From: an uncultured Oscillospiraceae bacterium
Lineage (GTDB): Bacteria; Bacillota; Clostridia; Oscillospirales; Acutalibacteraceae
Direction: 5' to 3'
DNA: 28,329 nucleotides
Assembly: GCA_900544515.1 (NCBI GenBank)
Contig: UQVI01000005.1
Span: 1-28,329, forward strand
Shown here piece after piece: positions 1-7,088 of this stretch (its first letter is position 1; every line of letters starts with the position of its first letter). The notes below the pieces were generated by a model. The model saw only the letters and a list, made by a program, of their open reading frames with translations, was not told the DNA's origin and did no database searches. The position numbers and the translations under genes are program-made.

Positions 1-37
1 TTAGTCTCGTGGGCTCGGAGATGTGTATAAGAGACAG
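1..37. other. Nextera (Tn5) sequencing adapter, 5' end
   Basis: Not biological. Bases 4-37 read as the Nextera read-2 adapter, ending in the 19-base Tn5 mosaic end AGATGTGTATAAGAGACAG at 19-37. The same sequence is present in reverse complement at the other end of the window. Native sequence begins at about base 38. Any minus-strand open frame that starts in this block carries adapter-derived residues (CLLYTSPSPRD) and should be ignored. Confidence 0.97.
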
Positions 38-88
38 GAATAATTTATATTATTATATAGTAGATAATAAACGTGGGAGGACTTTTGT

Positions 89-796
89 ATGAGTATCGCA
101 TATAAAAGAATTTTGTTAAAATTAAGCGGTGAGGTGCTTGCCGGTGAAAAGGGCAGCGGTATTGACACCCCTACTGTTTTGAAAATTTGTGAATCAGTTA
201 AGAAAATTGCTGATTTAGGTGTTGAGGTCGGCATTGTTGTCGGCGGCGGAAATTTCTGGAGAGGAAGAACAAGTGAGCATATGGACAGAACAAGAGCTGA
301 CCATATCGGCATGCTGGCAACAGCAATGAATTCACTTGCACTTTGTGATGCACTTGAACAGCTTGGTGCTGATGTAAGAGTACAGACAGCAATTGAGATG
401 CGCCAGATTGCTGAGCCGTATATCCGCAATAAGGCTATCCGCCATTTTGAAAAGGGCAGAATTGTGATCTTCGGCTGCGGAACAGGTTCACCATTCTTTT
501 CTACAGATACAGCTGCTGCACTCAGAGCCGTTGAGATTAATGCGGATGTTCTTCTGAAAGCAACAAATGTTGACGGTGTTTATGATAAGGACCCTAACAA
601 ATACGATGATGCTGTTAAGTTTGACGAGGTTCAGTTCAGAGAAGTTCTTGCACGTGATATTAAGGTTATGGATTCAACAGCATTCTCACTTTGCAAGGAT
701 AATGACTTGTCCATTCTTGTATTTGATCTGACAAATCCTGAAAATGTTGTTAAAGCTGTTCAGGGCGAAAAAATCGGTACTTTAGTTAGAAACTAA
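89..796 (+). CDS. pyrH: UMP kinase
   Basis: Phosphorylates UMP to UDP with ATP in cytoplasmic pyrimidine nucleotide synthesis; family members are hexamers of the amino-acid-kinase fold. The 235-residue product has the usual length. Visible motifs are the N-terminal KRILLKLSGE phosphate loop, the GGGNFWRG loop, DRTRADHIGMLATAMN, and the nucleotide-binding NADVLLKATNVDGVYDKDP. The ATG follows a GGGAGG ribosome binding site at about 74-79. It is followed by frr after 25 bases, the usual pair; rpsB-tsf, which commonly precede it, would lie beyond the truncated 5' end. Only about 50 native bases remain upstream, so no promoter can be judged. Confidence 0.97.
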   Translation: MSIAYKRILLKLSGEVLAGEKGSGIDTPTVLKICESVKKIADLGVEVGIVVGGGNFWRGRTSEHMDRTRADHIGMLATAMNSLALCDALEQLGADVRVQTAIEMRQIAEPYIRNKAIRHFEKGRIVIFGCGTGSPFFSTDTAAALRAVEINADVLLKATNVDGVYDKDPNKYDDAVKFDEVQFREVLARDIKVMDSTAFSLCKDNDLSILVFDLTNPENVVKAVQGEKIGTLVRN

Positions 797-821
797 GATA
801 GAATAAAGAGAGGTTATATTT

Positions 822-1376
822 ATGGAAACAGTTTACGCAAAAGCGAATGAAAAGATGGAAAAGTGTCTTACTTCACTTGAAAGAGATTTTTCAGCAATAA
901 GAGCAGGAAGAGCAAATCCTGCTGTGCTTGATAAGGTTATGGTTGATTATTACGGTGTACCTACTGCTATTAATCAGATGGCCGCTGTCAGTGTGCCTGA
1001 GGCAAGACTTCTTGTCATTCAGCCTTGGGATGCTTCAACGCTTAAGGATATTGAAAAGGCAATCAACACTTCTGATATCGGCATCAATCCTCAGAACGAC
1101 GGCAAGGTAATCAGACTTACTTTCCCTCAGCTTACTGAGGAGCACCGTAAAACACTTCAGAAGGATATTTCAAAACGAGGTGAGGAAGCAAAGGTTGCTA
1201 TCCGTAATGTGCGCCGTGATGCAATGGACGATATCAAAAAACTCAAGAAGGATAACGAAATTACTGAGGATCAGCAGAAGGATGGCGAGAAAAAGCTCCA
1301 GGATATTACAGACGGCTTTATAAAGCAGGCTGAGACGATTACTAAGAAAAAGGAAGAGGAAATCCTTTCAATCTAA
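822..1376 (+). CDS. frr: Ribosome recycling factor
   Basis: Works with EF-G to split post-termination ribosomes in the cytoplasm. The product is 184 residues, the family norm. Recognisable parts are the early FSAIRAGRANPAVLD segment, the middle domain with VSVPEARLLVIQPWD, and the long charged helical segment containing RLTFPQLTEEHRKTLQK and AKVAIRNVRRDAMD. An AGAGAGG ribosome binding site lies about 10 bases before the ATG. It is probably co-transcribed with pyrH. A GC-rich hairpin lies just downstream, before uppS. Confidence 0.97.
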   Translation: METVYAKANEKMEKCLTSLERDFSAIRAGRANPAVLDKVMVDYYGVPTAINQMAAVSVPEARLLVIQPWDASTLKDIEKAINTSDIGINPQNDGKVIRLTFPQLTEEHRKTLQKDISKRGEEAKVAIRNVRRDAMDDIKKLKKDNEITEDQQKDGEKKLQDITDGFIKQAETITKKKEEEILSI

Positions 1377-1392
1377 CTTTATTTAAATACTT

Positions 1393-1416
1393 GGGGCGGC
1401 TGAAATACGTCGCCCT
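1393..1416 (+). other. Small GC-rich hairpin between frr and uppS
   Basis: GGGCGGC (1394-1400) can pair with GTCGCCC (1409-1415) across an 8-base loop, with one G-U pair. No T-run follows, so it is not a canonical intrinsic terminator. It could attenuate or stabilise the transcript, or mean nothing. The uppS ribosome binding site AAGGAGGTG follows about 12 bases later. Confidence 0.35.
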
Positions 1417-1443
1417 ATAACTGTATTAAGGAGGTGCTGGGAT

Positions 1444-2160
1444 TTGGCACTGTTCGGTAAAAAAAATAATACGGATTGTGAATTTTCAGTTCTGCCGAAG
1501 CATATAGGAATTATAATGGATGGCAACGGCAGGTGGGCAAAAAAACGTGCTCTTCCGCGTTCGGCAGGTCATAAAGCCGGTGCAAATGTTTTTCGTACAA
1601 TCAGCAAGGAATGTGAAAGGCTGGGTATTGAATACGTAACCTTTTATGCCTTTTCTACTGAAAACTGGAAAAGACCGAAAGAAGAGGTTGACGCTTTGAT
1701 GAAGCTTTTTATGGAGTATCTTCTTGAAGCGAAAAGCGATATGACTCAGGCAGGAAACAGTAAAATCAAGTTCATCGGTGAACGTGAGGGAATCTCTCAG
1801 GAACTGCTTGATTTAATGGATGAGGCGGAGGCCGAGACTGCCTCCCATACAGGTACGACTGTTTATCTTGCAATCAATTACGGCGGCAGGCAGGAAATTG
1901 TTTCAGCTGTCAATAAGCTGATTAAAGAGGGCAGAACGGAAATTACGGAAAATGATATTTCAAATAATATTTATACCACTCCGGACTGTGATTTGATTAT
2001 AAGACCAAGCGGTGAGGAAAGGCTTTCAAACTTTTTGCTGTGGCAGGCAGCCTACAGTGAATTCTGGTACAGCGATGTGCTGTGGCCTGATTTTAAAATC
2101 GGTGATTTACATTCAGCTCTTCGTGAGTTTGAAAACAGAAACCGACGATTCGGAGCTTAA
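1444..2160 (+). CDS. uppS: Undecaprenyl diphosphate synthase (cis-prenyltransferase)
   Basis: Condenses isopentenyl diphosphate onto farnesyl diphosphate to make the C55 lipid carrier for peptidoglycan and other wall polymers. The 238-residue product shows the family signature HIGIIMDGNGRWAKKR, with the catalytic aspartate at residue 26, YVTFYAFSTENWKRP, and near the C terminus DLIIRPSGEERLSNFLLWQ. The start is a TTG at 1444, chosen because a near-perfect AAGGAGGTG lies about 9 bases before it and no better start exists before the conserved region. It stands 5 bases before the next gene and belongs with cdsA, dxr and ispG, which supply or use the same lipid precursors. Confidence 0.97.
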   Translation: MALFGKKNNTDCEFSVLPKHIGIIMDGNGRWAKKRALPRSAGHKAGANVFRTISKECERLGIEYVTFYAFSTENWKRPKEEVDALMKLFMEYLLEAKSDMTQAGNSKIKFIGEREGISQELLDLMDEAEAETASHTGTTVYLAINYGGRQEIVSAVNKLIKEGRTEITENDISNNIYTTPDCDLIIRPSGEERLSNFLLWQAAYSEFWYSDVLWPDFKIGDLHSALREFENRNRRFGA

Positions 2161-2165
2161 TACGT

Positions 2166-2891
2166 ATGAAAATTATTTTTAAAAATCTTGCTGATGATGT
2201 CAATGCGCTTGTTTCGGTAGGAGGCGGAGAAGAAATTTCTGTTTCCCCATTGTCTGACTATGAGCTTGAACTTGATGAAAAGGCAATAAGCTTTTCTGTT
2301 TATTATAAGAGGAATTTTGATATAGATCTATCTGTCAGGGAGACAGATAAAATTATGAAATGGCTTGATTTTTCCGTTGGTAATTTGATTGTTCAGATTA
2401 AAAATACTTACTGTGTGAACGATATGATTGACGGTGACGTGATTGAGTTGAAGGACAGCTGGCACTACGTACCGACAACGAATAGAGAGGCATTTTATAA
2501 ATGCCTGCCGTCAGTATACTATCTGAGCCGGGCGGAATGTGAAAATGCAAAGGTTGAGGCAGTTTCAGCCATAGCTTTTAACAAGGAAGCTTATGTAAAG
2601 TTTTATAAGAAATTTCTTGTACTGATAAATCTTTCAGGCTGGTTCAGAATCATAAAATATAAAAAGCAGCTGAAAAGGCAAAGACGTATTTCATCTGACG
2701 AATGTCTTACTAAGACGATGAAAGGACTTTATGAAATGTCCTATGATGACAGGAAATATCAGTTCCAGCCGATAGTCGTTATTTTTGACAGAGTTGTGGA
2801 TGCAATGTTTTCAAAAATAAAAATGCCGAAAAAGATTAAGGCTAAGCTGCAGGAACGAGCAAGCAGGATTAAAGCAGCGGTTTTTGAGTGA
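2166..2891 (+). CDS. Unrecognised 241-residue protein between uppS and cdsA
   Basis: I do not recognise this family. The product is a soluble-looking protein with no signal peptide and no clear membrane segment. Its N-terminal half is acidic and beta-strand-like (GGGEEISVSPLSDYELELDE), a segment near residues 95-105 reads WHYVPTTNREAF, and the C-terminal third is strongly basic (IKYKKQLKRQRR and KIKMPKKIKAKLQERASRIK). A basic tail could contact nucleic acid or membrane phospholipid head groups, but nothing shows which. GGAG at 2152-2155 precedes the ATG. It starts 5 bases after uppS, and cdsA follows 16 bases after it, so it is almost surely in the operon. Most Firmicutes have uppS directly followed by cdsA, so this is an extra gene. 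Confidence 0.8.
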   Translation: MKIIFKNLADDVNALVSVGGGEEISVSPLSDYELELDEKAISFSVYYKRNFDIDLSVRETDKIMKWLDFSVGNLIVQIKNTYCVNDMIDGDVIELKDSWHYVPTTNREAFYKCLPSVYYLSRAECENAKVEAVSAIAFNKEAYVKFYKKFLVLINLSGWFRIIKYKKQLKRQRRISSDECLTKTMKGLYEMSYDDRKYQFQPIVVIFDRVVDAMFSKIKMPKKIKAKLQERASRIKAAVFE

Positions 2892-2907
2892 TAAAAAGGA
2901 GATAAAT

Positions 2908-3780
2908 ATGAAACAGAGAGTTATTACTGCAATATGCCTTTTAGCAGTTCTTGCAGTTGTTGTGTGGCAGATAAATACTTTTGCCCTTGTAATTGTTGTT
3001 GCATTCCTTTCAGCAGTTGCCAGCGGTGAAATTATGAGATGTGCCAATGTTCAGAATACTTTTATCAAGGTTACAGGTATCCTTTTTTCAGCCTGTGTTC
3101 CTTTTTTTGCAAGCGAAAAGGTTTTAATGCCTTTGGTTGATGCTCAGGTATGGGGCAAGGTAATCGGCTTGATTCCGAACATTGTTTTTGTCATTGCACT
3201 TTGTCTGATATTCCTTCTTGCAATGCTCAGGGGATACGCCTATACAACCTTTGAGGATGTTGCGGTTTCCGTGTTTGCAAGCGTGATTGTTCCGTTTGGT
3301 TTCAGCATTTTTATCCGATTAAGAGATATGTTTGACAATATGCAGTTCGGTGTGTATCTCATTTTCTACGCTCTTATCTGTGCCCTTGCTACAGATACCG
3401 GAGCTCAGCTTACGGGTATGGCGATAGGCAAGCATAAAATGGCGCCGAACATTTCACCTAAAAAAACAGTTGAGGGTGCAGTCGGCGGACTTGTTGTAAG
3501 CCTTATTTTTAACGCAGTTGCTATGATGATTTATAACAAGGTAGCTGTTGTTCCGCTTGATAAGAGTATGGCAACGATTCTTCTTGTATGTTGTATTCCT
3601 GTTTCATTTATGGGAATGATGGGAGACCTTTCAGCGTCCGTGCTTAAAAGGAATTTTGACGTTAAGGATTTCGGTAAGATTTTTCCCGGTCACGGTGGTG
3701 TAATGGACAGATTAGATTCATCACTGTTTACACTTCCATGTGCATATGTAATTGCTCTGGTTACACAAAATATTTTATAA
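2908..3780 (+). CDS. cdsA: Phosphatidate cytidylyltransferase
   Basis: Integral membrane enzyme that makes CDP-diacylglycerol from phosphatidic acid and CTP, the branch point for bacterial phospholipids. The 290-residue product has several hydrophobic membrane segments and ends with the CDP-diglyceride synthetase signature: SASVLKRNFDVKD at about residues 242-254, then the GHGGVMDRLD block at 261-270. I chose the ATG at 2908, preceded by AAAAGGAG at 2894-2901. An in-frame TTG at 2884 would add eight charged residues and overlap the previous gene, but has no comparable ribosome binding site. The position between uppS and dxr is typical. Confidence 0.95.
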   Translation: MKQRVITAICLLAVLAVVVWQINTFALVIVVAFLSAVASGEIMRCANVQNTFIKVTGILFSACVPFFASEKVLMPLVDAQVWGKVIGLIPNIVFVIALCLIFLLAMLRGYAYTTFEDVAVSVFASVIVPFGFSIFIRLRDMFDNMQFGVYLIFYALICALATDTGAQLTGMAIGKHKMAPNISPKKTVEGAVGGLVVSLIFNAVAMMIYNKVAVVPLDKSMATILLVCCIPVSFMGMMGDLSASVLKRNFDVKDFGKIFPGHGGVMDRLDSSLFTLPCAYVIALVTQNIL

Positions 3781-3795
3781 TTTTAAGGTAATACT

Positions 3796-4941
3796 ATGAA
3801 AAATATTTCACTTTTAGGTTCAACAGGCTCAATCGGTACACAGAGTCTTGATGTATGCCGTATGCACGGCTATAACGTAAAATGCCTTACTGCCAATTCA
3901 CGTGTTGATATCATTGAGCAGCAGGTGAGAGAGTTCAGACCTGAGCTTGTTTGTATGATGAATGAAGGCTCCGCAAAGGAACTCAGAGACAGAATTAAAG
4001 ATACCGATACGAAGGTTACCTGCGGTATGGAAGGACTGATTGAATGTGCTGTTTATGATGGAGCAGACACAGTGCTGAATTCTGTTGTGGGTATGGTCGG
4101 ACTTCAGCCTACTCTTGAGGCAATTAAGGCGAAAAAGACAATTGCTCTGGCGAACAAGGAAACGCTTGTTGCAGGCGGTCATCTGGTTACAAATCTTGCA
4201 AAGGAAATGGGTGTTGACATTCTTCCGGTTGACAGTGAGCATTCTGCAATCTTCCAGTCCATGCAGGGTATGCCGAGCAAAAAGGCGATAAAGAAAATTA
4301 TTCTTACAGCCTCAGGCGGTCCGTTCTTCGGCAGGAAATTATCAGAACTTGAGAATGTTACCGCAGCAGATGCACTCAAGCACCCTAACTGGGATATGGG
4401 TGCAAAAATAACCATTGACTCTGCTACAATGATGAACAAGGGTCTGGAGTTCATTGAGGCAAAATGGCTCTTTGATATGCCGAATGAGGATATTGAAATT
4501 GTTGTTCACAGGGAGTCTGTAGTTCATTCTGCTATTGTTTATCAGGATAATTCAATGATTGCTCAGCTTGGTGTACCGGATATGAGAATTCCGATTCAGT
4601 ATGCACTGACCTATCCAGAACGTGAGCCCGGCCCTGTTAAGGAATTATCCCTTGCAGACTATGGCAAGCTCACATTCTTTGAGCCTGATTATGAAACCTT
4701 TAAATGTATTGATGTTTGTAAAAACGCTATTGAAATGGGTGGACTTCACCCTGCGGCGGCAAATGGTGCGAATGAGGAGAGTGTAAAGCTTTTCTTAAAT
4801 GGTAAAATTAAATTTACCGATATTGCATATCTTAATAATGAGGCAATGTTGAATGCATCAGATAAAAAAGATTTTACTCTCGATGATGTTCTTGAAACAG
4901 ACAGAATAGCACGTGAGTATGTTATTGAGGCGGTTAAGTGA
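3796..4941 (+). CDS. dxr: 1-deoxy-D-xylulose 5-phosphate reductoisomerase
   Basis: Converts DXP to 2-C-methyl-D-erythritol 4-phosphate with NADPH, the committed step of the MEP isoprenoid pathway. The product has 381 residues, normal for the family. The N-terminal NADPH-binding loop GSTGSIG is at residues 8-14. Further on are ALANKETLVAGG, the metal and substrate site VDSEHSAIFQ, the flexible-loop region ASGGPF, HPNWDMGAKITIDSATMMNKGLE (read in part) and LHPAAANGANE. It feeds ispG two genes downstream and ultimately uppS. Its TGA overlaps the rseP GTG by four bases, so the two are probably translationally coupled. Confidence 0.97.
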   Translation: MKNISLLGSTGSIGTQSLDVCRMHGYNVKCLTANSRVDIIEQQVREFRPELVCMMNEGSAKELRDRIKDTDTKVTCGMEGLIECAVYDGADTVLNSVVGMVGLQPTLEAIKAKKTIALANKETLVAGGHLVTNLAKEMGVDILPVDSEHSAIFQSMQGMPSKKAIKKIILTASGGPFFGRKLSELENVTAADALKHPNWDMGAKITIDSATMMNKGLEFIEAKWLFDMPNEDIEIVVHRESVVHSAIVYQDNSMIAQLGVPDMRIPIQYALTYPEREPGPVKELSLADYGKLTFFEPDYETFKCIDVCKNAIEMGGLHPAAANGANEESVKLFLNGKIKFTDIAYLNNEAMLNASDKKDFTLDDVLETDRIAREYVIEAVK

Positions 4942-5978
4942 GTATTAGTTCTATTTGGCATACGGTTTATCCGATATTGATTGCAATTTTATTTTTTGAG
5001 TTTATTATTATTATCCACGAGGGCGGACATTATTTTGCTGCCAGAATGATGAAAATAAAGGTCAACGAATTTTCAATCGGTATGGGACCTAAGATTTTTC
5101 AGATAACACGAGGGGATACAAAGTACACTCTGCGTCTGATTCTGTTCGGCGGTTACTGCTCTATGGAGGGCGAGGATTCTGACAGTGAGGACGATAATGC
5201 TTTTATCAAAAAGAAGGTTTGGCAGAGAATTTTTGTTGTCGTTGCCGGTGCAGTTATGAATCTTATACTTGGATTTGTAATTATGCTTATCATTGTAGGC
5301 TCACAGAATCTTGTGGGCACTACGCAGGTAGCTAAGTTTGAGGATACGGCTTTATCGGCACAAAGCGGTTTGCAGCTTGGGGACACAATCAAGAGCATTG
5401 ACGGTATGCGTGTTTATACGACCAATGATGTGCAGACAGGTTTGTCACGAAGTGCCGACAGTACAGTCGATATGATTGTTAATCGTGACGGAAAAGACAT
5501 TAATTTACAGGTTGAGTTTGAGATGGATGATTACGAGGGCACGAAGTACCTTAAAATGGACTTCTGGCTCAAGGGTGTTGAAAAGACCTTTGGAAATGTG
5601 ATTGTTCAGAGCGTCAAAGAATTTGCCTCGTATGCACGTATGGTATTTCTGTCCATTCATGATTTGCTTGTAGGACGCTACGGCTTGTCCGATTTGAGCG
5701 GTCCTGTGGGTGCAGTATCCGTTGTTTCTGATGCAGTTAAAACCTCTATAAATTCTATGCTCAGAATTATGGCTTTGCTGACTATCAATGTTGGATTGTT
5801 CAATTTATTCCCTATACCTGCTCTTGATGGCTGGAGATTATTCGTTTTAATTGCAGAGGGAATTACAAGAAAGAAGCTGCCGTCAAAGGCAGAATATATT
5901 ATTAATGCTGTTGGTCTGGTTCTCCTTTTAGGACTTATGTGCGTTGTGACCTTCAGTGATATAACAAAATTATTTTAG
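4938..5978 (+). CDS. rseP: Site-2 membrane protease, RseP/RasP family
   Basis: Intramembrane zinc metalloprotease that cleaves transmembrane anti-sigma factors and remnant signal peptides. In 346 residues it shows an N-terminal membrane helix with the zinc site HEGGH at residues 27-31, a GMGP motif, one PDZ domain (roughly 125-205, with SGLQLGDTIKSIDGMRV), and C-terminal membrane helices with the second active-site motif NLFPIPALDG ending at about residue 298. The residue after LDG is tryptophan where this family usually has a second glycine (LDGGR). The start is a GTG at 4938 overlapping the dxr stop, with GAGG at 4927-4930. The dxr-rseP-ispG order is the standard one. Confidence 0.95.
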   Translation: MSISSIWHTVYPILIAILFFEFIIIIHEGGHYFAARMMKIKVNEFSIGMGPKIFQITRGDTKYTLRLILFGGYCSMEGEDSDSEDDNAFIKKKVWQRIFVVVAGAVMNLILGFVIMLIIVGSQNLVGTTQVAKFEDTALSAQSGLQLGDTIKSIDGMRVYTTNDVQTGLSRSADSTVDMIVNRDGKDINLQVEFEMDDYEGTKYLKMDFWLKGVEKTFGNVIVQSVKEFASYARMVFLSIHDLLVGRYGLSDLSGPVGAVSVVSDAVKTSINSMLRIMALLTINVGLFNLFPIPALDGWRLFVLIAEGITRKKLPSKAEYIINAVGLVLLLGLMCVVTFSDITKLF

Positions 5979-6038
5979 TTTTATTTGTTTGGCTAGAGAA
6001 TATATAATCATTTGAGAATCCTATAAGGAAGTAAAGTT

Positions 6039-7088
6039 ATGGAAAGAAGAAAAAGTAAGAAAGTAAAGCTCGGTAATACCTATATCGGCGGTGACAGTGA
6101 TATCCTTGTTCAGAGTATGCTCAATATCCCTGCAAGTGATATTGAAGGCTCTGTTGCACAGGCTAAGGAGCTTGCAGCAGCAGGATGTCAAGTGATAAGA
6201 TTTGCCATTCCTAATGAGGATGCATTAGCACTTATTGAGCCGATAAAAAGTGCGGTTGATGTTCCGCTTGTTGCCGATATTCATTTTGACTACCGTCTGG
6301 CACTTGGTGCTGCTGAAAGAGGGATTGATAAAATCCGTATCAATCCCGGCAATATAGGTGATGATTCACGTGTTAAGGCAGTTGCTGATTCCTGTAAAGC
6401 AAAAAATATTCCAATAAGAATCGGTGTGAATTCCGGCTCTCTTGAAAAAGAAATCCTTGCTAAGTACGGTTCACCCACGCCGCAGGCAATGGTAGAGTCG
6501 GCTCTTTATCACGCAAGACTTCTTGAAAAATTTGATTTTGATGATATCATTATTTCAATCAAATCCTCAAATGTGGAGACGATGATTCATGCTTATGAGC
6601 TTGCAGCAGAGCGGTGTGACTATCCGCTTCATCTCGGTGTAACAGAGGCAGGCACGGAAAGAATGGGTATTATTAAATCATCAGTCGGCATAGGCTCACT
6701 GCTTACGCATGGTATAGGTGATACAATCCGTGTAAGCCTTACAGATGCACCGGTTAAAGAGGTATTTGCCGCATTTGATATTTTAAAAGCAATCGGACTT
6801 AAAAATGATAGTCCGTATCTTATTTCCTGCCCTACCTGCGGCAGAACTAAAATTGATCTTGTATCACTTGCAAAACAGGTTGAGGAAAAGCTCAGAGATT
6901 GCAAAAAGCCTATCAAGGTTGCGGTTATGGGATGTATTGTAAACGGACCCGGTGAAGCAAAAGAGGCAGATATCGGCATTGCCGGCGGAGACGGCAATGG
7001 TCTCATTTTTAAAAAGGGTGAGATACTGCGCAAGGTCGACGAAAAGAATTTACTTGAAGAATTAATGAAAGAAATTGAGAAATTGTAA
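6039..7088 (+). CDS. ispG: 4-hydroxy-3-methylbut-2-enyl diphosphate synthase (IspG)
   Basis: Penultimate enzyme of the MEP pathway: reductively opens MEcPP to HMBPP using a [4Fe-4S] cluster. The 349-residue product has the TIM-barrel part with VPLVADIHFDYRLAL and KIRINPGNIG, and the C-terminal cluster domain with SCPTCGR (C264, C267) and MGCIVNGPGEAKEADIG (C299, with the conserved glutamate at 306). These are the three cysteines and one glutamate known to hold the cluster. TAAGGAAG lies before the ATG. The 60 bases after rseP hold no clear signal. Its TAA shares one base with the polC ATG. Confidence 0.97.
   Translation: MERRKSKKVKLGNTYIGGDSDILVQSMLNIPASDIEGSVAQAKELAAAGCQVIRFAIPNEDALALIEPIKSAVDVPLVADIHFDYRLALGAAERGIDKIRINPGNIGDDSRVKAVADSCKAKNIPIRIGVNSGSLEKEILAKYGSPTPQAMVESALYHARLLEKFDFDDIIISIKSSNVETMIHAYELAAERCDYPLHLGVTEAGTERMGIIKSSVGIGSLLTHGIGDTIRVSLTDAPVKEVFAAFDILKAIGLKNDSPYLISCPTCGRTKIDLVSLAKQVEEKLRDCKKPIKVAVMGCIVNGPGEAKEADIGIAGGDGNGLIFKKGEILRKVDEKNLLEELMKEIEKL

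Noticed and set aside
1..429. Minus-strand open frame opposite pyrH
   Set aside because: It starts in adapter sequence and lies opposite a clear pyrH gene; the adapter-derived residues show it is an artefact.
2884..2907. Upstream TTG start for cdsA
   Set aside because: It overlaps the previous stop and lacks a ribosome binding site; the ATG at 2908 has AAAAGGAG well placed.
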